This document shows, in pieces, positions 50,086-59,438 of a stretch of DNA of 64,000 nucleotides. How positions within the stretch are numbered: position 1 is the stretch's first letter; each line of letters starts with the position of its first letter. This DNA comes from Pseudomonas putida (lineage in GTDB: Bacteria > Pseudomonadota > Gammaproteobacteria > Pseudomonadales > Pseudomonadaceae), in contig NZ_CP039371.1 in NCBI RefSeq assembly GCF_005080685.1, forward strand, positions 1,736,001 to 1,800,000. Reading direction: 5' to 3'. Under the pieces are notes generated by a model. The model saw nothing but the letters and a program-made list of their open reading frames with translations, ran no database searches and had not been told where the DNA came from. Made by a program: the position numbers and the translations under genes.

Positions 50086-51591
50086 ATGTGTGGCATCGTC
50101 GGTATCGTCGGTAAGTCGAACGTCAATCAGGCGCTGTATGACGCGCTTACGGTCCTCCAGCACCGCGGCCAGGACGCTGCCGGTATCGTGACCAGCCACG
50201 ACGGCCGGTTGTTCCTGCGCAAGGATAATGGCCTGGTGCGCGATGTCTTCCAGCAGCGCCACATGCAGCGCCTGGTGGGCCACATGGGTATCGGCCACGT
50301 GCGCTACCCGACCGCTGGCAGCTCGACCTCGGCCGAGGCCCAGCCGTTCTACGTCAACTCGCCATATGGCATCACCCTGGCGCACAACGGCAACCTGACC
50401 AATGTCGAGCAGTTGGCCAAGGAGATCTACGAGTCCGACCTGCGCCACGTCAACACGAACTCCGACTCCGAAGTGCTGCTCAACGTGTTCGCCCACGAGC
50501 TGGCCGTGCGCGGCAAGCTGCAGCCGACTGAGGAAGACGTGTTCGCTGCCGTGTCCCACGTCCACAGCCGCTGCGTGGGCGGCTATGCGGTCGTGGCGAT
50601 GGTCACCGGCTACGGCATCGTCGGTTTCCGTGACCCCAACGGCATCCGCCCGGTGGTGTTCGGCCAGCGCCACACCGACGAAGGCGTGGAATACATGATC
50701 GCCTCCGAGAGCGTCGCCCTCGACGTGCTCGGCTTCACCCTGATCCGCGACCTGGCGCCGGGCGAAGCGGTGTACATCACCGAGGAAGGCCAGCTGTACA
50801 CCAAGCAGTGCGCCGAGAGCCCGAAACTGCAGCCGTGCATCTTCGAGCACGTCTACCTGGCCCGTCCGGACTCGATCATGGACGGTGTGTCGGTGTACAA
50901 AGCGCGCCTGCGCATGGGCGAGAAGCTCGCCGAGAAGATCCAGCGCGAGCGGCCGAACCATGACATCGACGTGGTCATCCCAATTCCGGACACCAGCCGC
51001 ACCGCGGCCCTGGAACTGGCCAACCACCTGGGTGTGAAGTTCCGCGAGGGCTTCGTCAAGAACCGCTACATCGGCCGTACCTTCATCATGCCGGGCCAGG
51101 CCGCGCGCAAGAAATCGGTACGCCAGAAGCTCAACGCCATCGAGCTGGAGTTCCGCGGCAAGAACGTCATGCTGGTCGACGACTCGATCGTGCGCGGCAC
51201 CACCTGCAAGCAGATCATCCAGATGGCTCGCGAAGCTGGCGCCAAGAACGTCTACTTCTGCTCCGCAGCCCCTGCGGTGCGTTACCCCAACGTCTACGGC
51301 ATCGACATGCCGAGCGCTCACGAACTGATCGCCCACAACCGCACCACCGATCAGGTGGCCGAGTTGATCGGCGCCGACTGGCTGGTCTACCAGGACCTGC
51401 CGGACCTGATCGAATCGGTCGGTGGCGGCAAGATCAAGATCGAGCACTTCGATTGCGCGGTGTTCAATGGTGAATACGTCACCGGCGACATCGACGAAGC
51501 CTACCTCGATCGCATCGAGCAGGCCCGTAACGACCTGGCCAAGGTCAAGAACCAGGCGGTCAGCGCGATCATCGACCTCTACAACAACTGA
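50086..51591 (+). CDS. purF: Amidophosphoribosyltransferase
   Basis: 501 aa. First committed step of purine synthesis: PRPP plus glutamine to phosphoribosylamine. Met is followed by Cys2, the glutamine-hydrolysing N-terminal nucleophile (CGIVGIVG). The PRPP motif [13 protein letters not shown] is present in the C-terminal domain. The start at 50086 is fixed by Cys2. An upstream in-frame ATG at 50077 would block maturation and is rejected. Confidence 0.97.
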   Translation: MCGIVGIVGKSNVNQALYDALTVLQHRGQDAAGIVTSHDGRLFLRKDNGLVRDVFQQRHMQRLVGHMGIGHVRYPTAGSSTSAEAQPFYVNSPYGITLAHNGNLTNVEQLAKEIYESDLRHVNTNSDSEVLLNVFAHELAVRGKLQPTEEDVFAAVSHVHSRCVGGYAVVAMVTGYGIVGFRDPNGIRPVVFGQRHTDEGVEYMIASESVALDVLGFTLIRDLAPGEAVYITEEGQLYTKQCAESPKLQPCIFEHVYLARPDSIMDGVSVYKARLRMGEKLAEKIQRERPNHDIDVVIPIPDTSRTAALELANHLGVKFREGFVKNRYIGRTFIMPGQAARKKSVRQKLNAIELEFRGKNVMLVDDSIVRGTTCKQIIQMAREAGAKNVYFCSAAPAVRYPNVYGIDMPSAHELIAHNRTTDQVAELIGADWLVYQDLPDLIESVGGGKIKIEHFDCAVFNGEYVTGDIDEAYLDRIEQARNDLAKVKNQAVSAIIDLYNN

Positions 51592-51607
51592 TTTAGGGAG
51601 CGACGGC

Positions 51608-52819
51608 ATGACGGATCAATGGGATGCCGGGCGACTGGACAGTGACCTCGAGGGTGTCGGTTTCGACACCCTGGCGGTGCGCGCCGGTCAGTACCGTTCA
51701 CCGGAGGCCGAGCACAGCGAAGCGCTGTTCCTGACCTCCAGCTATGTGTTCCGCACCGCGGCCGATGCCGCTGCGCGCTTCGCAGGCGAAACGCCGGGCA
51801 ACGTCTACTCGCGCTACACCAATCCCTCGGTGCGCGCCTTCGAGGAGCGCCTGGCGGCCATGGAAGGTGCCGAGCAGGCCGTGGCCACCTCCACCGGCAT
51901 GGCCGCGTTGTTGGCCGTGGTGATGTCGTTGTGCAGCGCTGGCGATCACGTGCTGGTCTCGCAGAGCGTGTTCGGCTCGACCATCAGCCTGTTCGAGAAG
52001 TACTTCAAGCGCTTCGGCGTGGAAGTGGACTACGTGCCCCTGACCGACCTGGCTGGTTGGGAAAAGGCCATCAAGGCCAACACCAAGCTGCTGGTCGTCG
52101 AGTCGCCCTCCAACCCGCTGGCCGAGCTGGTCGACATCGCCGCCTTGAGCGAAATCGCCCATGCCCGTGGCGCCATGCTGGTGGTCGACAACTGCTTCAG
52201 CACCCCGGCGTTGCAACAGCCGCTCAAGCTCGGCGCCGACATCGTCTTCCACTCGGCGACCAAGTTCATCGATGGCCAGGGCCGTTGCATGGGCGGCGTG
52301 GTGGCTGGTCGTGCGGAGCAGATGAAAGAAGTGGTGGGCTTCCTGCGCACCGCCGGGCCGACGCTCAGCCCGTTCAACGCCTGGATCTTCACCAAGGGCC
52401 TGGAGACGCTCAAGCTGCGCATGCGTGCTCACTGCGAGAGCGCTCAGTTGCTGGCCGAGTGGCTGGAGCAGCAGGAAGGCGTGGAGAAGGTGCACTACGC
52501 CGGTTTGCCGAGCCATCCGCAGCACGAGCTGGCCAAGCGCCAGATGAGCGGTTTCGGCGCGGTGGTGAGCTTCGAGGTCAAGGGTGGCAAGGAAGGCGCC
52601 TGGCGCGTCATCGATGCCACGCGGATGATCTCGATCACTACCAACCTGGGTGACAGCAAGACCACCATCGCCCACCCGGCCACCACCTCCCACGGCCGTC
52701 TGTCGCCGCAGGAGCGTGAGGCCGCGGGCATTCGCGACAGCCTCATCCGCGTCGCCGTCGGCCTGGAAGACGTGGCCGACCTGCAGGCGGACCTGGCACG
52801 CGGCCTGGCTGCTTTGTGA
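51608..52819 (+). CDS. metZ: O-succinylhomoserine sulfhydrylase
   Basis: 403 aa Cys/Met-metabolism PLP enzyme that makes homocysteine directly from O-succinylhomoserine and sulfide, the route used by Pseudomonas. The PLP Lys is in [30 protein letters not shown] and [13 protein letters not shown] are typical. Directly behind purF with 16 bases between; this order is conserved in pseudomonads. Confidence 0.96.
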   Translation: MTDQWDAGRLDSDLEGVGFDTLAVRAGQYRSPEAEHSEALFLTSSYVFRTAADAAARFAGETPGNVYSRYTNPSVRAFEERLAAMEGAEQAVATSTGMAALLAVVMSLCSAGDHVLVSQSVFGSTISLFEKYFKRFGVEVDYVPLTDLAGWEKAIKANTKLLVVESPSNPLAELVDIAALSEIAHARGAMLVVDNCFSTPALQQPLKLGADIVFHSATKFIDGQGRCMGGVVAGRAEQMKEVVGFLRTAGPTLSPFNAWIFTKGLETLKLRMRAHCESAQLLAEWLEQQEGVEKVHYAGLPSHPQHELAKRQMSGFGAVVSFEVKGGKEGAWRVIDATRMISITTNLGDSKTTIAHPATTSHGRLSPQEREAAGIRDSLIRVAVGLEDVADLQADLARGLAAL

Positions 52820-53589
52820 TGGAACTCAAGGGTGGCGGGCCGGGCCATAACGGCCGGGTAGCCCTGGTCACCGGTGCCGCGCGCGGCATCGGCCTGGGCA
52901 TCGCCGCCTGGCTGATCTGCGAGGGTTGGCAGGTGGTGCTCAGCGACCTGGATCGCCCACGTGGGGCCAAGGTGGCCAAGGCGCTGGGTGAAAACGCCTG
53001 GTTCGTCAGCATGGATGTCGCCGACGAGGCGCAGGTCAGTGCCGGGGTGTCCGAGGTGCTTGGCCAGTTCGGTCGCCTGGATGCGCTGGTGTGCAATGCC
53101 GCCATCGCCAATCCGCACAACCATACCCTCGAAAGCCTGAGCCTGGCGCAATGGAATCGGGTGCTGGCGGTCAACCTCAGCGGCCCGATGTTGCTGGCCA
53201 AGCATTGTGCGCCTTATCTACGTGCGCACAATGGTGCCATCGTCAACCTGACCTCGACCCGGGCCCGCCAGTCGGAACCGGACACCGAGGCCTATGCGGC
53301 GAGCAAGGGCGGCCTGGTGGCCTTGACCCATGCGCTGGCCATGAGCCTTGGCCCGGAGATCCGGGTCAATGCGGTGAGCCCAGGCTGGATCGATGCCCGC
53401 GACCCATCGCAGCGGCGTGCCGAGCCGCTGACCGAGGCCGATCATGCCCAGCATCCGGCGGGCAGGGTAGGGACCGTGGAAGATGTCGCGGCCATGGTCG
53501 CCTGGTTGCTGTCGCGCCAGTCGGGGTTCGTGACCGGTCAGGAGTTCGTGGTGGACGGCGGTATGACTCGCAAGATGATCTACAGCTGA
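52819..53589 (+). CDS. Short-chain dehydrogenase/reductase
   Basis: 256 aa SDR-fold oxidoreductase. Cofactor motif [14 protein letters not shown], and the YxxxK motif in [10 protein letters not shown]; the catalytic Ser lies in [11 protein letters not shown]-x-D (SDLDR) after the second strand suggests NAD(H). The ATG overlaps the metZ stop. Substrate unknown; linkage to metZ is probably translational rather than functional. Confidence 0.88.
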   Translation: MELKGGGPGHNGRVALVTGAARGIGLGIAAWLICEGWQVVLSDLDRPRGAKVAKALGENAWFVSMDVADEAQVSAGVSEVLGQFGRLDALVCNAAIANPHNHTLESLSLAQWNRVLAVNLSGPMLLAKHCAPYLRAHNGAIVNLTSTRARQSEPDTEAYAASKGGLVALTHALAMSLGPEIRVNAVSPGWIDARDPSQRRAEPLTEADHAQHPAGRVGTVEDVAAMVAWLLSRQSGFVTGQEFVVDGGMTRKMIYS

Positions 53590-53593
53590 GAAG

Positions 53594-53615
53594 AGGGACC
53601 GAAAGGTCCCTTTTT
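53594..53615 (+). terminator. Terminator after SDR gene
   Basis: GGGACC (53595-53600) GAAA GGTCCC (53605-53610) followed by TTTTT; compact GNRA-type loop. Confidence 0.88.
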
Positions 53616-53662
53616 CATTTTGGTCTTTTTTGCCCTTTTTGAAAAAAAATTCAATGGGGGTA

Positions 53663-53691
53663 TTGACTTAGCTTCGGCACCTGCGTAAATT
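53663..53691 (+). promoter_or_regulatory. tRNA-Val/Asp operon promoter
   Basis: TTGACT (53663-53668), 17 bases, TAAATT (53686-53691), about 41 bases before tRNA-Val. Confidence 0.8.
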
Positions 53692-53732
53692 TCGCGGCCT
53701 CAGCGAAGCAAACGCAACAAGCAACATCGCGA

Positions 53733-53808
53733 GGGTGATTAGCTCAGCCGGGAGAGCATCTGCCTTACAAGCAGAGGGTCGGCGGTTCGATCCCGTCATC
53801 ACCCACCA
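53733..53808 (+). tRNA. tRNA-Val(TAC)
   Basis: 76-nt cloverleaf: GGGTGAT acceptor, anticodon loop CTTACAA, T loop GTTCGATC, encoded CCA. Confidence 0.97.
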
Positions 53809-53886
53809 CTTCCTGAGATGTTCCTGACCTGGGACGCTTCGAAAGAAGTTTTCTGGCAGAGAGGAACCGGATGCAAGTCCATATGC

Positions 53887-53963
53887 GCAGCGGTAGTTCA
53901 GTCGGTTAGAATACCGGCCTGTCACGCCGGGGGTCGCGGGTTCGAGTCCCGTCCGCTGCGCCA
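53887..53963 (+). tRNA. tRNA-Asp(GTC), copy 1
   Basis: 77 nt: acceptor GCAGCGG/CCGCTGC, anticodon loop CTGTCAC, variable loop GGGTC (5 nt), T loop GTTCGAGT, encoded CCA. Confidence 0.96.
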
Positions 53964-54063
53964 CTTTTAGTAACAGATGGGTGCCTGGCACCGGTCTGAG
54001 ACCAAAAGGCAACCATGCCTGAGGTCGATCCCAGTTTCAATCGGGCGCAAGCCTGAACGATAC

Positions 54064-54139
54064 GCAGCGGTAGTTCAGTCGGTTAGAATACCGGCCTGTC
54101 ACGCCGGGGTCGCGGGTTCGAGTCCCGTCCGCTGCGCCA
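54064..54139 (+). tRNA. tRNA-Asp(GTC), copy 2, shortened variable loop
   Basis: Same as copies 1 and 3 except that one G is missing after the anticodon stem, giving 76 nt and a four-base variable loop (GGTC). Confidence 0.93.
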
Positions 54140-54181
54140 TCTTCGCCTCGAGGTCCCATGAACACCTCGAAGCAACGAAAA

Positions 54182-54206
54182 GAGCGAACAACGTTCGCTT
54201 TTTTTG
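54182..54206 (+). terminator. Terminator-like hairpin between tRNA-Asp 2 and 3
   Basis: AGCGAAC (54182) pairs with GTTCGCT (to 54199), followed by seven T. Confidence 0.75.
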
Positions 54207-54270
54207 TGCCTCCCGCCACTGCATGGCGGAGCAGGTCCAGGTTTCAAACGGGCGCAAGCCCGAGCGATAC

Positions 54271-54347
54271 GCAGCGGTAGTTCAGTCGGTTAGAATACCG
54301 GCCTGTCACGCCGGGGGTCGCGGGTTCGAGTCCCGTCCGCTGCGCCA
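54271..54347 (+). tRNA. tRNA-Asp(GTC), copy 3
   Basis: 77 nt, identical to copy 1 with a five-base variable loop. Confidence 0.96.
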
Positions 54348-54384
54348 TCTTCGCATCGAGGCCATGAACACCTCGAAGCAACGT

Positions 54385-54410
54385 AAAAAGCGACCTTAGG
54401 GTCGCTTTTT
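54385..54410 (+). terminator. Terminator of the tRNA-Val/Asp operon
   Basis: AAAAAGCGACC pairs with GGTCGCTTTTT around a TTAG loop (54385-54410). Confidence 0.85.
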
Positions 54411-54536
54411 GCGTTTCTGGTCTGCAGCAAACCCCAGACTTTTACAAGATGCTGACACACTCTTAACCTAACGACGGTTCCCGTGCTGCGTGCTGTGTTG
54501 CACAATAGGCACCCTTCGACTTATCCGGAATTCGCA

Positions 54537-55430
54537 ATGACCAGATCATCCGTCTTTGGTGCGCTCGGGCTGGCCCTGGTGCTGGCGGGCGTGACCGGTT
54601 GCTCCTCGAAAAAAGCCGCCATCTACGAGCACGAGAACTTCGATGACTCGGGTACCTTCTCGCGCAGTTTCCCAGTCACCGACGCCGGCTCGTGCGAGGC
54701 GGCGCGCCGTGCATTGCTCAGCCAGGGCTACATCATCACCAACAGTGGCCCCAATCAGGTTGCCGGCAACAAGAGCTTCCAGCAGAACAGCGAAAACCAC
54801 CTGCAGATCAGCTTCAACGTCACCTGTGCGCCGGATGTGAGCGACGACCAGCGTTCCACCATGTTCGCCAACGCCTTGCAGGACCGCTACAGCCTCAAGA
54901 AGTCGAACACCTCGGCCAGCCTTGGTGTGGGGGTGCTCGGTTCGGTGTCGATGCCGATCGGCTCCAGTGACGACTCCATGGTCAAGGTGGCCAGCGAGAC
55001 GGTGACTGCGGCGCAGTTCTATGACCGGTATTTCGCCCTCGTCGAGAGTTACCTGCCCAAGCCGAAGAAAGTGAAGAAGGCCAAGGCGCAAGCGCCCAAG
55101 GTCGAGCCGGCCGCGCCAGCGCTGGGTTTGCCGGAGCAGGCTTCCGCAGCGCCGGTGGTACTTGCGCCTGCGCCAACCCCAGTCGCTACCCCTGAGCCTG
55201 CACCCGCAGCTGTGGTCCAAACCGCGCCAGCAGCGGCCCCTGTCGCCGAAGCGGCGCCTGCGGCGGTTGCCGCTGCCAATGAAGCGGCCAGCGCGCCGGT
55301 GGTCGATGACAGCCAAGGGTCGCAGCCGATAGCGCCGCCTGCGGAGTCTGCGCCGATTCAGGTGCAGTCGCAGGAGGTGCAGGCCACCGAGACCAGCGAG
55401 ACGGTCGAGAGCACGCCTTCTACGCCCTGA
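54537..55430 (+). CDS. DUF2242 lipoprotein with Ala/Pro-rich tail
   Basis: 297 aa. Lipoprotein signal peptide with lipobox VTGC (Cys22), then a DUF2242 domain (about 28-175), a Lys-rich segment (PKPKKVKKAKAQAPKVEP), and a low-complexity Ala/Pro/Val/Glu tail of about 100 residues. Ser follows the Cys, consistent with outer-membrane sorting. No function is known for DUF2242. The start ATG at 54537 gives a correct signal peptide; the upstream frame does not. Confidence 0.82.
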   Translation: MTRSSVFGALGLALVLAGVTGCSSKKAAIYEHENFDDSGTFSRSFPVTDAGSCEAARRALLSQGYIITNSGPNQVAGNKSFQQNSENHLQISFNVTCAPDVSDDQRSTMFANALQDRYSLKKSNTSASLGVGVLGSVSMPIGSSDDSMVKVASETVTAAQFYDRYFALVESYLPKPKKVKKAKAQAPKVEPAAPALGLPEQASAAPVVLAPAPTPVATPEPAPAAVVQTAPAAAPVAEAAPAAVAAANEAASAPVVDDSQGSQPIAPPAESAPIQVQSQEVQATETSETVESTPSTP

Positions 55431-55595
55431 TTGGGCCTGGTTGGCGGCCACATGACCTGTAACAGATAGGCGGCGATAACTTCCTGAACACCTGCTACGT
55501 TTACCACTCATACGCTTGTCATCATTCCTTCATCCCGCCTGCTTAGGTTGGGGGCAGAACTTACGAAGACACATGAGAAACGAGGACGCAGGACA

Positions 55596-55682
55596 ATGGA
55601 TGAATATCAGGAAGAGCTGCTCGAGGACCACGCCTACGAGCTCGATCCCCCGGAACCGGCAGACGACGCCACCGAGCTTTAG
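55596..55682 (+). CDS. Small acidic hypothetical protein, 28 codons
   Basis: ATG at 55596 opens a 28-codon frame, MDEYQEELLEDHAYELDPPE onward, ending at TAG 55682. It is very acidic and preceded by a weak purine-rich site (AGGAC). It overlaps the 3' end of the convergent AraC-type gene by four bases. The clean start, codon use and acidic pattern resemble a real Pseudomonas micro-ORF, but function and translation are unproven. Confidence 0.5.
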   Translation: MDEYQEELLEDHAYELDPPEPADDATEL

Positions 55683-57841
55683 CCCACCCGCCGCTGGTTG
55701 CGGCGGTACTCCCCCGGTGTGAGGCCGGTCCAGCGCTTGAACGCGCGCTGGAAGGCCTCCGCCGAAGCAAACCCCAACAAATACGCAATCTCGCCAAAGG
55801 CCAGTTCCGTTTCGCGGATATAGGTCTCGGCAAGGTCGCGGCGCGTGTCGTTCAGCAATTCGCGGAATCCAGTGCCTTCTTCGGCCAGCTTGCGTCGCAG
55901 GGTCCAGGTGGGCAATTGCAGGTGGCGCGCCACTTCTTCCAGGTCCGGCTCGCGGCCGCCATTGAGCAGCGGGCCGAGCAGGTGGGTGATGCGTTCGCCC
56001 AGGCTACGCACCCGGGTACGCTGGGCCATCTCGGCCTCGCACAGGTGCAGCAGGTGCTGCCAGGTGCTGGGGCAGTGGCGTGGGTTGGCGATGTCCAGGG
56101 CGGCTCGCCCCAGGCGCACCTGGTTGCCTTCGGCGGCGAAGTGCACGGCGCTGCTGCACAGTGGCTGGTAGCGGGCGGCATAGCTCGGCGCATCGAACTC
56201 GATGTCCAGGCGTTCGGCCTGCAGGGGCTGGCCTGCGAGGTCCGACAGTTGGGCCAGCCAGCCGGCCAGGAGGGACTCGACCACGAAGCGATTGTAGGCG
56301 TTGTACGGGCTGATCGAGTAAAAGCGCAGCCAGGCGCCCTGGGCGTCTTCGTGATAGCTCGACTGGCCCCGGTAGTTGGCTGCGTACAGCGGCTCGAAGC
56401 GCAGCAGGGCTTGTGCGGCGTCGCCGACCGTGGGGGCCTGAGACGCCGTCACTCCGGCCAGGCCGGCGTGGGCCAGGCGGCTGTGATGGCCCATGTGCAA
56501 GCCCAGGGCCGGTTCGCCGGCAAGTTCGATGGCGGCATGCCCCAGGTGCATGTAGCGGGGGATCGACAACCGTGCTCCGGCCTCGGCCAGGCGCGCCTCG
56601 CTCAGGCCGTAGCGGCGCAGCAGCGGTAGTGGGTCGTGGCCGAGCTCGCTCAGGGCGGCCGCCAGCGGTTGTACGAAGCCTACCGAAAGGTCGCCCAGGC
56701 GCACACGGGGGCGGGGCATCGCGCTACAGCCACAGGTTGAGCAGGCGCGCGCCCTGGCTGGGCGGCCCGCGAGCAGTTCACCGGCCTGGTAGGCGAAGCC
56801 CTGGCCGTCGCTGCCCTGTTCCCAGAACTGCCCACGCATGAATACGCTCATGCTGGTCACCCCGAGCGAGGGCGGCTGGGTCAGTCGTTCCCAGGCCGCC
56901 TGCTCGCTGACCTCTCCGCGTTGCACGCCCAGTCGCTCGGCCGCACCTTGGTGGCGGTTGCCGCGCCAGGGTGCCTGCCAGCTGCCCTTGCCGCTGAGAA
57001 ACACCGGGTTGGCGATCAACTGCACCGACTGTTGCGTCAGTTGCTGTTGGTTCTGCGGATACCAGCTGTCGCTGCCGACCAGCACGCCAAGGCGTCCGGC
57101 GGGTGTATCGAGCACCTGCAACGGGTGCTTGTGGCCAGCATGGATATAGCGGCGCATTTCGCTCTCCGGGAACTGCTGGTGCTGGGGTTGGCCGAGCAAC
57201 GAGCCATCGCTGGCGAACACCAGGCTGCTGTTGAACAGCGGGCCGCTGCCGGCATGCAGTACGCCATTGTCGACATAGGGCGCGGGCAGCACGATCGAAC
57301 CTGCCACCAGCGTCACGCCGAATTCCTTGGCCAGGCCGCCGAACAACTGCTGGTAGTCGCTGGCCATCTGTTGCGCCTTCATGCGCAGGTGGGCGTCGGC
57401 GCGCCGGTCGTCACCCCTGGCGCCGAGCATCGCCAGGCCATAGCGCAGTGGGTTGCTCAACTCCAGCCACTGCTCGGCCTCGCGGCTATGGGTGACCTGG
57501 TACAGCTCTTTCTTCTCGCCCCGCGCCCATAACCAGGTGCCGATGTGTTCCGGCAGCACTACCACCGTGCGCGGCCCCACCAGCCCTTGCGCGCGGGCCT
57601 GTTCCAGGTAGGCGGCGAGCTTGCGGTGCAAGCGTTGCAGGTTCTGGTAGTCGCTGGGGTAGAGCAGCGGTTCGACCCCCAGCAGGTTGCCACGCTCGCC
57701 GGGCACGCCGTGGTTGATCGCCAGCGCGATGCGCAGGTCGGACAGGTAGTGGCCTTCCGGGCGCTGCTGGGTCCAGAAGCCATAGCCGCACAGAGCGGCG
57801 ATCATCACCAGCGCCAGGGCGCTTGCCAAAAGTTTTCGCAT
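55679..57841 (-). CDS. Nitrilase-like domain fused to AraC-type regulator (apparent frameshift fusion)
   Basis: The sequence reads as one 720-aa frame. The first part (about 1-360) has an N-terminal membrane segment (MRKLLASALALVMIAALCGYGFW) and a carbon-nitrogen-hydrolase fold: the active-site Glu is in VVLPEHIGTW, but the Cys segment reads GVLVGSDSWYPQ, without Cys, and the catalytic Lys is not evident. The second part (375-720) is an AraC/XylS regulator with an Arabinose_bd-type N-terminal domain and a C-terminal HTH (AFGEIAYLLGFASAEAFQRAFKRWTG). The joint ARACSTCGCSA is unlike either family; see the finding on a lost base near 56755. The natural AraC start is probably ATG at 56719. Confidence 0.75.
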   Translation of the reverse strand: MRKLLASALALVMIAALCGYGFWTQQRPEGHYLSDLRIALAINHGVPGERGNLLGVEPLLYPSDYQNLQRLHRKLAAYLEQARAQGLVGPRTVVVLPEHIGTWLWARGEKKELYQVTHSREAEQWLELSNPLRYGLAMLGARGDDRRADAHLRMKAQQMASDYQQLFGGLAKEFGVTLVAGSIVLPAPYVDNGVLHAGSGPLFNSSLVFASDGSLLGQPQHQQFPESEMRRYIHAGHKHPLQVLDTPAGRLGVLVGSDSWYPQNQQQLTQQSVQLIANPVFLSGKGSWQAPWRGNRHQGAAERLGVQRGEVSEQAAWERLTQPPSLGVTSMSVFMRGQFWEQGSDGQGFAYQAGELLAGRPARARACSTCGCSAMPRPRVRLGDLSVGFVQPLAAALSELGHDPLPLLRRYGLSEARLAEAGARLSIPRYMHLGHAAIELAGEPALGLHMGHHSRLAHAGLAGVTASQAPTVGDAAQALLRFEPLYAANYRGQSSYHEDAQGAWLRFYSISPYNAYNRFVVESLLAGWLAQLSDLAGQPLQAERLDIEFDAPSYAARYQPLCSSAVHFAAEGNQVRLGRAALDIANPRHCPSTWQHLLHLCEAEMAQRTRVRSLGERITHLLGPLLNGGREPDLEEVARHLQLPTWTLRRKLAEEGTGFRELLNDTRRDLAETYIRETELAFGEIAYLLGFASAEAFQRAFKRWTGLTPGEYRRNQRRVG

Positions 57842-58009
57842 GGAGCTTCGGTATTCGCTGAAAATGTGATGGGCCAGGCGATAGCGCGGGCCGACGTCGG
57901 GCATTCTGTCACGATATCCCGGGCGGCGGCGAATGCTCGGCGCCAAGGCTTTGCTCAAGGTGCTGTTGGCTAGGCTAGCCAAAGGTGGGCAAGCTTCGGT
58001 TCCGAACGC

Positions 58010-59368
58010 TCAAACAGGAGTAGTGCCCGGTGCGGCAACCTGGGCAGGCTCGCGCGGCGCCAGCTTGTCGATGATCTGCCGGGCCAGGGCATGATAGAGC
58101 GACACAGGCGAGATCCAGCCGGAAATCGCCGCGGCCAGCAAGGTGACGGCCAGCATCGGGATGGCCAGGTCCGGGCTGTGGGTCAGTTCCAGTACGATCA
58201 CCGAGGCCGTCAATGGCGAGCGCGTCACGCCGGCAAGGTAGGCACCCATGCCCAGCAATGCGCAGGCTTGTGGGTCGACATCGGGCAGCCAGGCCAGCAA
58301 CGGTGCGAAGGCTGCCCCGATGCTCAAGGAAGGTGAGAAAAGCCCACCGGGGATGCCGGAAAGATAGGAGACGACATTGGCCAGGAACTTCCAGGCCAGG
58401 AAGTCCGCGTCGGTGATCGGCTTTGCTTCGAGCAGTGCGCGGGTTTCTTCGTAGCCGGTGCCGAACACGTGGTTGCCGGATATCACCCCCAGCACGGCCA
58501 GCAACAGCCCGCAAATGGCAGCGAAACGCACGGGATAACGCCCGCGTATCGCCGCCATGCGGCCCAGGATCCCGCGGTCACTGGGTAGCACTAGCTTGGC
58601 GTAGAAACCACCCAGCAACCCGCCCAGCACCGCGCAGGCCGGCACCACGCTCCAGCCCCAGCCTTCGGGCATGCGGCCGCTGATCTGGCCGAAATAGGCG
58701 TAGTGCCCCATCAGCCCCAAGGTGACCACGCCGCCGATCAGCACCGCCGTCAGTACCAGGCCGCTGAAGCGTTGTTCGAAGGTGCGGCTCAATTCTTCGA
58801 TGGCGAACACTACGCCCGCCAGTGGCGTGTTGAACGCTGCGGCGATGCCGGCGGCGCCCCCTGCGAGGATCAGCCCGGCGACGGTACGCCGCCCGTGCAG
58901 GCCCAGGCGGCGGCCGAAGGTGTAGAGCACCGCAGCGCCGATGTGCACGGTCGGGCCTTCGCGGCCGACCGATCCCCCTACCAGCAGGGCGCCGAGGGTA
59001 AGCGCCATGCGAGTGGCTGCCACAGGCAGCGAGAGTAGCTGTGCTCGGAACCTTCGCGAGGGCATTTCCAGGGCTGCGATGACCTGGGGGATACCGCTGC
59101 CCTTGGCGTTCTGAAAGCGGCGCTGGGTCAGCCAGGTGAGGCCGGCGAAACCGAGCGGGGTAATCAGCAGCGGTGACCAGGGCGCCCAGTGCAACAGCTG
59201 CTTGAACGAGGCGAACGCCGCATCGGCCAGCCAGGCGAACGCCAGGGCCACCAACCCCACCAGCAGCGCACCGACCCAGAACGCCAGGCGCTGGCGCCAC
59301 TCGCGCCAGCGCAGGCGGCGCAAGGCCGGGAAAGGGCTTGAGGGTTGGTCGGGCATTGTCCGTGCCAT
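58010..59368 (-). CDS. ClC-family chloride channel/transporter
   Basis: About 452 aa membrane protein with ten or more hydrophobic helices. ClC signatures: GSGIPQVIAAL, GREGPTVHIGA (gating Glu), GIAAAFNTPLAGVVFAIEEL (the internal proton Glu is kept), GIPGGLFSPSLSIGA, and a Tyr in SLYHALARQ near the end. Retention of both Glu suggests a Cl-/H+ exchanger. There is no CBS domain. The start MARTMPDQ at 59368 is favoured; MPDQ at 59356 is possible. Confidence 0.9.
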   Translation of the reverse strand: MARTMPDQPSSPFPALRRLRWREWRQRLAFWVGALLVGLVALAFAWLADAAFASFKQLLHWAPWSPLLITPLGFAGLTWLTQRRFQNAKGSGIPQVIAALEMPSRRFRAQLLSLPVAATRMALTLGALLVGGSVGREGPTVHIGAAVLYTFGRRLGLHGRRTVAGLILAGGAAGIAAAFNTPLAGVVFAIEELSRTFEQRFSGLVLTAVLIGGVVTLGLMGHYAYFGQISGRMPEGWGWSVVPACAVLGGLLGGFYAKLVLPSDRGILGRMAAIRGRYPVRFAAICGLLLAVLGVISGNHVFGTGYEETRALLEAKPITDADFLAWKFLANVVSYLSGIPGGLFSPSLSIGAAFAPLLAWLPDVDPQACALLGMGAYLAGVTRSPLTASVIVLELTHSPDLAIPMLAVTLLAAAISGWISPVSLYHALARQIIDKLAPREPAQVAAPGTTPV

Positions 59369-59438
59369 GCAGTTAGACAAAGTCGCGAGTATGGCGTGTT
59401 TTTCAGCACCGGCATACCCGACCCACGTGGTAGACGCC

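Noticed and set aside
53668..54505. Frames through tRNA-Val/Asp region
   Set aside because: Repeated AGDGTRTRDPGVTG-type peptides are translations of tRNA, not proteins.
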